Below are positions 51,459 to 61,728 of a stretch of DNA of 64,000 nt, one piece after another. The translations under genes and the position numbers were made by a program. A model generated the notes under the pieces. It was not told where the DNA came from, did not search any database, and worked only from the letters and a program-made list of their open reading frames with translations. The stretch spans positions 7,564,001-7,628,000 of the forward strand of contig NC_064212.1 of assembly GCF_023101765.2 (NCBI RefSeq), read 5' to 3'. This DNA is from Spodoptera frugiperda (taxonomy: Eukaryota; Arthropoda; Insecta; Lepidoptera; Noctuidae). Position 1 is the stretch's first letter. The number at the start of each line of letters is the position of its first letter.

Positions 51459-51472
51459 GTTACCATGGTAAC
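51459..51472. promoter_or_regulatory. X-box (RFX transcription factor site) of B9D2-Tectonic
   Basis: GTTACCATGGTAAC is a perfect palindrome matching the X-box form GTNRCC, 0-3 bases, RGYAAC, here with a 2-base spacer. It is 100 bp upstream of the B9D2 ATG (51359), the distance at which RFX sites control ciliary genes in worms and flies. A smaller palindrome (GAGAATTCGAAATTCTC) is at 51421-51437, between the X-box and the start. ATM, the other neighbour, ends about 640 bp away and is transcribed towards this site. Confidence 0.85.
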
Positions 51473-52023
51473 GCAATTTTCAACAAACTGACAGATGTTT
51501 GACAATTCACCGAAAGTTGCCATACTTCATGTTTGTTGCATAAAATAGAAAAGATCCTTGTCTGTAAATACTGTTTTTTTCTTTTATAAGTTAGACCGGT
51601 ACTTATATGGTACGTAACGCATTCTATGTTAGTTACATAAGGATAAGAATTATCAATAATTCTCATCACCATCTCATCATCATTATAATTATGGACACTA
51701 TAATGTAAGACTGAACAATTTAAGTCTAGTTTGTCGACCTAATACAATAATTTACTTTACTATTGTGTACACTGGATATTGCGCATTTCTTGTGAGTGTG
51801 CGATCCGGCCAATGAAATTACATGTATTAAACCATAGGTGGGACAAAATTCTAAAAAGTACACTCGGGGTGGCGATTATGGTAACGAACAGTTGGTTAAG
51901 ATATTTTGAACATATTTTCTTTTTTATTTCTATTTTGAGATTATTGCCAGTTCCGATGATCTTGTGAAAAAACTAAAATTGACGTTAAAATAAAACAAAA
52001 AGTAAGAGAATAAAAACTGATCA

Positions 52024-52029
52024 TTTATT
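52024..52029 (-). terminator. ATM polyadenylation signal
   Basis: TTTATT on the plus strand (AATAAA on the minus strand), about 85 bases after the ATM stop codon, followed downstream by T-rich sequence. A good candidate 3' end. Confidence 0.6.
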
Positions 52030-52112
52030 TTCATTGTATTACAATTAATTATTATTGAATCACAGATACAATTAGATGAAACAATTAACAATAAAATAAG
52101 ACACAATAACGA

Positions 52113-55100
52113 TTACAAATAGGGTTGCCAGCCGTGGAAGAGGCGGCACAAATTGAATGGGTCTGTGGCGATATGTAGAAGGCGCGCAACTTGGCCTGCC
52201 ACAGCCACGCCGCCCGCCACTCCGTCCTCAGTTCCACTGAGCTTGCTCGTCACCACCAGCAGCGCTCGCTTTGCTAGGCCACTGGGAGTGCCGGTATCAC
52301 CTGGACAAATAGATGTCAACATGTATTAAATTATTTATTTATATTTAGCTGTGGTCGTCCCATTCCAGGGCAAAGGCCTCCCTACCTAAAAGAAATTAAT
52401 TATGTTTAAAAAAGACCATGGGGTTATTATAGGATTGGCAACGCGTAGGATATGCCACTTTACATTGTCTGCTTTGCTGACTGCTTTGGATTAATTAGAC
52501 CGCAATTGTAAAAACCTTTAAATATTTTAACATTTTTAAATACTTACAGACTGCACTGGTATTTCTGCTTGAAGTAGGAGCATTTTGTTGGGCAGTTTTA
52601 ACTGACCACGAGTACAGTGGATCACATAATAAAACTTCTAATATTGTCAACAAGGTCTCTTGATTATCCCGGAGTAGTTGCATCGTTTTTTCGCAGCACC
52701 TATAGAGAAACAGAAGATTACAAATGACACAGGTTCAAAAAAATTTACATATTTTTTACCTGCTACTGTTGAAAAATAATGTAGTTTTTAATAAAATACA
52801 TTTATTGTAATGCCAACTTTAGCGTACTTATTTAAATAAGTATGGAATTTACCTTCTAAATATTCCTTCTGTGCCGCTGCATCCGAAGCCGGCGATGATA
52901 TCGCGGGTCAATCGGAACGGTACAGTCTCAGGAGTGCGCAATGTCTTGCCTTGGTCGAAAGCAATGCCTGCAAATATTTCCATAGAATTAAAACTTGTTT
53001 TATAACTAACATAAATAATAAAAATAAGTAGTTTATTTTTGTTAATAGTGAATGATAATAATTCACTTCTAATTTTAATTACCTAAATCAATATGAACCA
53101 CTTCAGCCGTCCTTCTGTCGATTAAAATGTTGTACACGTGTCGATCCCCGAGTCCCAGGATGTAGCCAACCATGGAAGAGGTCGCAACACTAGATAAAAA
53201 GAAAACAGTTCAGTTTAAATTAACATTGAATCACGATTTTCGAGGCTAGTTCAACTAAGAGATTATTTTTTGCGATATTTTGTTATACATATACATCATT
53301 TGATAGAGAAAAAATCGGTGATTCCGAATATGTATATAAATCAATATCGCAAAAAATGTCGCTTAGATCAATTAGCCTTTCAACCATCGAATGATGATAA
53401 CAAGACACTTCTTTGTGTATTAACACCTAGTTACATACTACACTAATAGCCGAAAATTTTGAGTTAGTTACACGTCTGTTACAGTGATGATTTAAAAAAA
53501 AGTAAATTGTAACAGACGTAATTCATTAGAGGCCTTAATTATTAGGCCTTAACCCTTAATGAGAATACCACTAGTCCAAGATAAGTGGTCACACTCCTAA
53601 TCCAAGATAAGCTGCGAGATGCTTTAAAAAAAGTCAATCACACATACCTCTTGGTGTAAGCCAATCTCCTTTCGTACCACGTGACCGGATCAAGGTACTG
53701 TTCAGTGAAGAAATAGTGGAACACTGGCTTGAAGGACTGCATAATCTTATTGTACACATTCAACTTCGATTCGTGGCTGTCGTTCGCAGATTCAATCATT
53801 TTACTACGAGCCGCGTCACATGAAATGTCCTGTTAAACAAAGGATTAAAGTGTTGTTTAAGAAAAAAATCAAAAAAAAAAGTTTATCTGAAATACAATTA
53901 TGTACTATGCTATAATGTATAACTGCTAACATAAAAAGTATCCCATCACTCAAGTCAGCTCATATCCTGTTGGAAATATCATAAAAATCCGTTTAGTAGT
54001 TTCAGCATGATTGATGGACAAACATTCAAACAAACAAACTTTCACATTTATAATATTAGTGTGATTCTTTACAAATAATAAAAAGCTTGAGCACTTAATT
54101 ATGCTTTTTAAGTATCTTAAAATAAAGTAGAAATTGTTTTGACTTATACCTGAGGCCTGTAACGTGCATGGGCACCGCTATTTTTTTCCAAGCCAACAAG
54201 ATACATGCCCATGGGAATTGTGCCCTCACACCATTCTAAAACTCCAGACAGTCGGGACATGGGCACCACCTGTAAACATACATATATTATAACAATGTAA
54301 AAATATTTATGAAATATACGATCATCGCTCTGCGCAATTAAATTCGCATATCATTTTCCACAAAAAATCTTAAGATAGATAAAAAAAATATTGTTACCAA
54401 TTAAAATACGGACGAGTTTAGCAGTGACTAAAATCACATCATATCACATCAACAGCCTATTAGTGGTCACTTCTGACCATTGCCTCTTCTCGCACGGAAA
54501 AGGTTAATGTTAACGTTATGCATTAATCACCAGGTTTGCTTAATACTCGCTTAATAATTTTGTATATTGTATATACAAAATAATGAAAGCATATCAGTAA
54601 ACAAGTAACTACATGAAAAGATCCGAGAACATCTCACCTTGTAGGTCCTAATAAGAAGTTTATTTTTATTAGTCACGGGATTTTTCTCCAGTAAAGTGTT
54701 AACAATAGTGAATACTTGTTGCATTACTGCATCTTGTTTCAGATCATCTCCACCCTGCAAGAAATTAATTATTATTATTATTTAATATAAAAGTGTGGGA
54801 GAGCCATGCTTCGGCACGTATAGGCCGGCTCGACCGGCGCGATACTACGGCCTCACAGAAAAACGTGAAACAGCGCTTGCGTTGTTTTGTGTGTGGAGTG
54901 AGGTCGCCAGAGGCCCAACTATCCCCCTTCCCAATCTCCCCAATCCCCGATTCCCCAACAATGCTGAAATTCTTAACCCACCAAAGGGTGGCAACGCTCT
55001 TGTAGTGCCTCTGATGCTAAGGTTGTCCATGGGCGGCGACGATTGCTTGCCATCAGGTGATCCGTCTGATCGTTTACCGGCTTATACCATAAAAAAATAA

Positions 55101-58100
55101 ACTATTAGCTTAGTATATCAGCCACCGATTGAGTGGCAAACACAAACGTTAATGAATCGTACATTGAAGACACGAGTCTCTTTGAACTTTGTTTATAAGT
55201 ACGAAAATCGCTTTACCTTTATCAATATGATATTATTTTTTCCATTTTCATCTTTGCAGTTTATCTTCTTAGGACAGTTCACGCCGCCAACCAGCTCGAA
55301 GTAGTTATCAAATGCATGCAGAGCTGAAAAATAAGAAATGTATTACTATTTTTTAATTGATTGTGAAAAGATAATTGGTCTTTTCAAAAATCACCCCTAA
55401 ACCATTTATTTTTTTATTATATGAGTTACTTTGCAAGAGGGCACTAAAATTTCATCCGTTATATTTAGCTGTCACTTACAGATTGATAAAACACAGTAGT
55501 CTATGTCGTTAAGTGTTAACTATCTTAGTGATTAGAGGTTCCATAAAATTTTATAGACGTTTGTGAAAGCGTTCTTGAAGTTTTGCAAAATCTATACTAA
55601 TGCCTATATATAAAGCTATTGTTTGTTTGAACGCATTAATCTCCGGAACTACTGGTATGATCAGAATAATTATAAATTTTTTGTTGGATAGTCCATTTAT
55701 TGAGGAAGGCTATAGGCTATAAAACATCACGCTACAATCAATAGGAACCAGGCAGAGCGGGTGAAATCGCGCGAAATTGCCTAGTGTAAGAATAAATTTA
55801 GTCAACTGAGCAAACAAAGCAGAATTTTATCAAAGAAAGACGATGACAATATTGCCTTACTGGGTATATCCCTATAGTTGCAGTGTTTGTCGATGGGCAG
55901 AGTGACCGTGGGCACGGCGACTGAGCGCAAACTGCGCAGCTTGTGTATGTTCTCCGCGCTAGGAATCGACTGCTTCTTCTGTTTCGACGTCGGCACGTAG
56001 TTAGCGAAGCTTATTATAGCTGGGAAAAACAAATATTTGGTTGTTATACGGAGGTAATATAGATTTTAGTAGTAGTAAAACAAACTCGTACTAAGCCCTC
56101 AGGTCATAATTATATTGATTTGGATAACTTAATGTCTTTTTTATATTTCTTTTGGTAATTAAATTTTGCTTACGAGATTATTATCCTTTTTTAAAACACT
56201 GATATGGTTTATAAAGTCTTTAATTACCAGAAATTGGTGTCCACTTAGCCAAATCCCTAAAATATAAAATAATAGCATTGTTGATCAAAACTAAGTTACT
56301 TACCATCACACATCTTCTCCATTTGCGTGATCATAACATTGAGTTGTTCGCTGCGCGTGCGCAGTCCGTGTACGAGCGCCTGCGCGGCCAGTACCCGCGG
56401 CTGTTGTTCCCGGCCCCGCCCACTCGCGGCGCCACGCCCACTCGCGTTCAATATCACGTTGTCCTTGTCGGAATTCTTTATTCCAAAAAGGATAGGCAAT
56501 GTGTGGTGGGGATGGTCAACTGCACATCGTACTGTAAAAAGAAAGCCATGAAACATAATTTACAAAGTGTCGATAATATCTTTAGCTCAAATTGGTAATA
56601 TTGCTACGCTATTGTAATTTAAAAACAAAACGAGTATCTCAATGCTCATCTCATGACCGATAAAAATCTTTAAAATAATACTTAATGCATTGAAAACATG
56701 GCTGAATATTAAATGAAAAGATTTTACATGAGTACATACTTATGATATTCTTCAAGATCGTAATGAATGGCGTATCTTCATCAGTGAGCCTCGGCGTGAG
56801 TTGCGGTAGTACGGTGACGAATTTCCAAGAAGGTATCATGTTCAGAAGGTCTTCAAACTTTTCCTTCCCAGCGTCAAATTCAAAGTCCTGGTTGGCCAAC
56901 CACAGGGATATCACACGAAACACTGACAAATTATTCTCATCACACTGCTTTAATGACAGCAGATAATATCTGTAAAGATTTAACTTGATTATTTCTTATC
57001 TTTTTTATAAACTAAAACTTATGTAAATAGCTGTTCACAATCAGTCAAATTCAATACTTTTTGCTTCAAAACCGTGCGGTTTTGAAGCAACCGTTCAACG
57101 CAAAGCAAGCTCATACTAAGGGTGCCCTTAGTACGAGTTTGCTTTACGTGTGAACGAACACGAAACGAGAGGGCTCTCGGCGCTCTGATTGGTTGGTTTA
57201 TTCGAGGTGGCCAATCAGAGCGCTGAACGCGCTATCTTTTTGATTACTTTAAACGTAAAGCAAAGTTCATACTAAGGGTGTGCACTACACTATCGGTAGT
57301 GTGACTATTTTTGAAATCCAAATAATATAAGTTTTTAACTGAAGCATTTACCGAATTATACACTACAACTACACAAATAAATCTTACCTCATAGCTAACT
57401 GCAAGAAGTTATCTTTCTCTACTTGGGCGTTTGCGATTTCAGCTTCATCAAGTTCTTTAAACTTTCTATTCGTTAGTAAAGCTTTGCCTTCCTCTCTGAA
57501 ATAAATAATTAAAGATTGAGTAACGAATAGAAAAAGTATTTATATCATTAATATTTTGCTTATACATAGTCATCTACTTACTTTGTGAGCGACTTGAGAG
57601 ATTTGTTGCCTAAAGACGAGGCCGTGCCTTTCATATTTTCTAAGCATTTGACTCTGTTCTCGTATGTTGAAGAGCTCATGTAAGCTACCACCTAAAACGA
57701 AATTTAATTTAATTTAAAAATATCCGTATTGATAATATTGTGTACGAAAGTATGTCTAATATCACTGAACTTCTGGATCTTTTGTTAATTTATTTAAAAA
57801 ATCGCTACAAGCTAAATTAACTAAAAATCACCGCTTTTCGTCTCTGGAGCGTGCGCGTGATGAAGAGTCCCTCTGTGACTCGAAACTAGTAGAGCTTTTC
57901 TCTATGAATGTACGTGACTAAACCGTGTTTTTTGTTAATTTAGGATGCCTCACGATAGTTATTATAAAAATATAGCTACAGCCTACAAGCAACGTTGTCA
58001 TCAAATGATATGGGTGGAAAATAAAAGATACAATGAAAATTAAGTAATGTAGCCATATACATTTTAAAATAAATACCTGTTTGTACTCAGCGTCGGCAAA

Positions 58101-61100
58101 CTTTGCAATATCGTAATAGACTTTCAGTCTAACTTCGATATTTTCACTTCCTAGTACTTGGAGACTTTTCTGCAAATATTTGTGTATTATTTCACGAGGG
58201 TTGTCGCGTTTCGATTCGGCCATCCAAAGGGCGTAGCGGCTGAAATATAACACGATTACATTTTATAATAGCCGAAGGAGTACATAAATGTTTCTTGTGT
58301 CGAGCGCGTTTTTTAAAGGTTTCAGTACTGTTATGTCATTGGGTGATTTTACAAACATTAACATTCCACGTCACGCCCATATAAACCCGCGAAATATTAC
58401 ACAGTAGCTAGTCGCACGTTTACAGAGTCAGCCGTGCATACAGAAGGGTAAATAGATGTTTTCTATTAGGCCCTATGCAGTAAAATTCTTGCCATTTTTC
58501 ACAAATCTTTGGCACAATTTTAAAAGTACCATAAAACCATTTTTTCGTCAATTATGTACTGCAATAAAGAAATACAATTTACCGTAAAGACGTAGCTGCA
58601 AGTTTAGCGTCGAGCGTGTGATTGGTGACAATATTGCGGAGGAGAGACAGCGCTATCTCCTTGTGGCCCTTAGCCCATGCTATCTCGCTCTCCACCAGAG
58701 TTACATCTTCAGACACCTTGCATTTCTTGGCGACTGCTAGCAAGCGCTGTGCCATCTGTACCCTACGGTTGTTTAGGGCCATTTCTGGAAGAATAAGACA
58801 TTTACGAATTATATTCACTGAAATTAAGTGATATTTTAAAATTAAATAATAACCATAAAGCAAGTGAAAAAAAGATGCCATAATGTGATTGCACTGTGAC
58901 ATAAAACGGCCCTGTCCAATGATATTGTAATATAGTAAGATGTTGATAGGTTATAAGCGCTCAGAAAGTGGCACATTAAAATGTAGACAATTGGCAACAT
59001 TTTTGTAGTATGGGACCGCTAGATGGCTCTATGCTATGTGTCCGCGCTCCCCGTAGTGTCACGCTTTATGTTAAAGGGAAATCCATTTATGACATCTCTT
59101 CTATGTATTTGCTTCATGATAATAACTTACGCGCATACTGTATCTGTAGCGACACAATTTCGTTCAGCTTGTCGCTGTAAGACTTGGCAGCGTGCTCCAG
59201 TATCAGCACCCGCTGCGAGGACAACGCCTCGATGTGCTTGAAGTCAATGAACGGCGGCAAGTTCTCCACGTCCCACTGCCGCAGTAACTCTGACACTTCA
59301 CTACGATTCATCCTCACAGAGAAATAATCCTCAATATCGTTAAATATATGAAGTTTCTCCAAAACTTTATATATATTCTGACAGTTTTCCATGTTCAAGT
59401 TATGGCACAATCTTGATACTGCTAACTTCGCTTTGTTCAAAGGTACCATTAGTTTATTTTCAAATTCAGGAGTAGTTTGGACGTTCAGGCAGCTCTTGAG
59501 ACAAGCGTATTGGAACGCTTTCACCACAGAGTTTGGGTTGCAATTGGCTTGCTTGTGTTTTTCCGATAATTCTCTTGTGTCAACAAAATGGCTCCAGTCA
59601 CCTGAATCAAAAAATATATAATTATTTTTAGATAGATATTTAATTAACACATTGAACGCCGTGGTTGTCACCGGTGACCGACGTTAGCGGAGGATTTGCC
59701 TTCAAGTTTTTTATTGGCAGTCAAAGACTTAAGTATGTTGCAAAATGTATGAAAACTCACCTAAAAACGCCAAGCATTCGTATCTGAAATCATTCAACTG
59801 GTCGTTCTCCGGTAGAGATTTGATGTAGCTTAGTGCAAGATGATGCATGCCAGACTTGTGCAGTGACTTTACTACGCCGTAGTGTAGGTCCTGGTCGGGC
59901 TGCCCGCCACAAGATAGAGCTATATCGTGCATCAGTAGTGCGTCAGTGAACTGCCCCGTGTTTATAAGATGTTTCCGCTTTTCATTCTCCATTGTTAGAT
60001 GCTCAGTACCACATCCTTCGATTGCATCTACTTCTCCGATGGACACGTAGCACTGTTTTGAGAAATTCATTATTTAGAAGCCGTAAAAAAGACAAACTAA
60101 AGCTACATACTTGAATATTGAGTTTACCGTTCTAAATATTCTCTGTAGATTATCCCCGCCAGCTAGTCTAGAGGTGGCCTCTGGCGAGTTTGGCGAAATG
60201 CCGTCATTTTGAAAGACGGCCCAAAGTTCTCCATAGTAAACTGCCGCCCAGTTCTGATCAACTACTGCCGCGGCCCACGCCACTTTATCGTAATCGAGTT
60301 GTAGGAAATTTAGCCTCTTTATTGCATTTCCAGGCCTATAACAAAAGGAAAATTTAGTTAATTCAAGAAAACTGATTGTTAGTAAGGAATGTAAATTATA
60401 CTTGCCTTGTCTGCGCGTACTTTTTTTGTATACGTACAAAATCAACGATTTCGAGCATGTATTGAATAATAGTTTTGTAGCCATGCGTCACTGTGCCATC
60501 TGTCCTGGCATTGAAGTTACTGTCTCCACTGTTCTCCAACTTTTCGTCAAAGGTTTGTTCCCAAATGTTATTGAAGAATTTCTTTATGTGATCACTGATA
60601 GCTTTGATATGTCTGTCAGTAAGCCCTTGCAGGAGTAGGCCGACAAGGGCCGGTAATATCTTGCGACATAGACGCGGCTGAAACATTCATGTTTTTGTTT
60701 ATACGTATATCTACATCTACACACAATTATACAAATAAAATATAGGCAAATAAACTCACCTTCAACGCGCAAACTCGCCTTAAATTGTTCACATAATTGG
60801 TTGACGAATGAACGAACTGTAAAAGCGTGCACGTGACCTCTTTCAACCAATCAGCGTTATCTTTAGTTAGGAGGGTATTGAGGAATACTCCATCAGGATT
60901 GGATAAACAGTACTCTTCAAACGCCATGCTGTCACTCACGGTATCCAGAAGACTTTGTTTCTCAGACGCAAATGGTTTTAATACATCTCTGTCGACTTCT
61001 TCCAAATCTGGAAACAGTTTTAAATTGAAAGATAGGTAGCTAGCTAACTAGAAAGCTGTCAAAATGGAACAAAATGGTGTAAGTATACTGTAGCTTCGTT

Positions 61101-61678
61101 TAGCGGGTTTCACATTAGTGATGTTATCAGTAACCTTAGTATGAGTTTGCGTTATGTTTAAAGTAATCGAAACGAGAATGCGTTCTGATTGGTTGGTTTA
61201 CGCGTGAGCGCGCCGAACGCGCTCTCGTTTCAATTATTTTAAACGTAAAGCAAACTCATAATAAGGGTACTGATCATTTTGTTTTTCGAATAAAAGTCGT
61301 AATCGAAAAGATTGAGATCATATACCTATTGGATTTAACTTTAATAACAGTCCCACATACCTGGAATATCATCAACATGCAAGAACTTCAACAGATCATG
61401 CATAGTCTCGGCTATTTCATCAGTAACATTGGGGTCTTCATCAAAGAAGACTTCCAGTAGTGCTTTCCCTACAACTTGCATAAAGTACCGAGTGGCATTG
61501 GCCGCCATAATATGAGTTGTGTCGGCTGGTGGTACTGTCACTAACGTCTTTAAATCATAAGAGCTGATCTCCGATAGACAGTTGCATGCTTCCACTACAG
61601 TCTGTAAATATTCATTTTAGAGTTGTAATAAGAAAAACATAACTGAATCTCTCTCTCTCTCTCTCTCTCTCTTTCCTA

Positions 61679-61728
<50 letters not shown>

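Larger units (their letters stand above)
51373..52112. other. Spacer between ATM stop and B9D2
   Basis: About 740 bp. It holds the ATM 3' UTR (52112 down to about 52020) and the B9D2 promoter with the X-box. A 62-codon open frame at 51779-51967 shows no recognisable feature. Confidence 0.5.

Noticed and set aside
54793..55100. Open frames of 61-101 codons in the ATM intron
   Set aside because: They lie entirely within a near full-length family A repeat present at several other sites.
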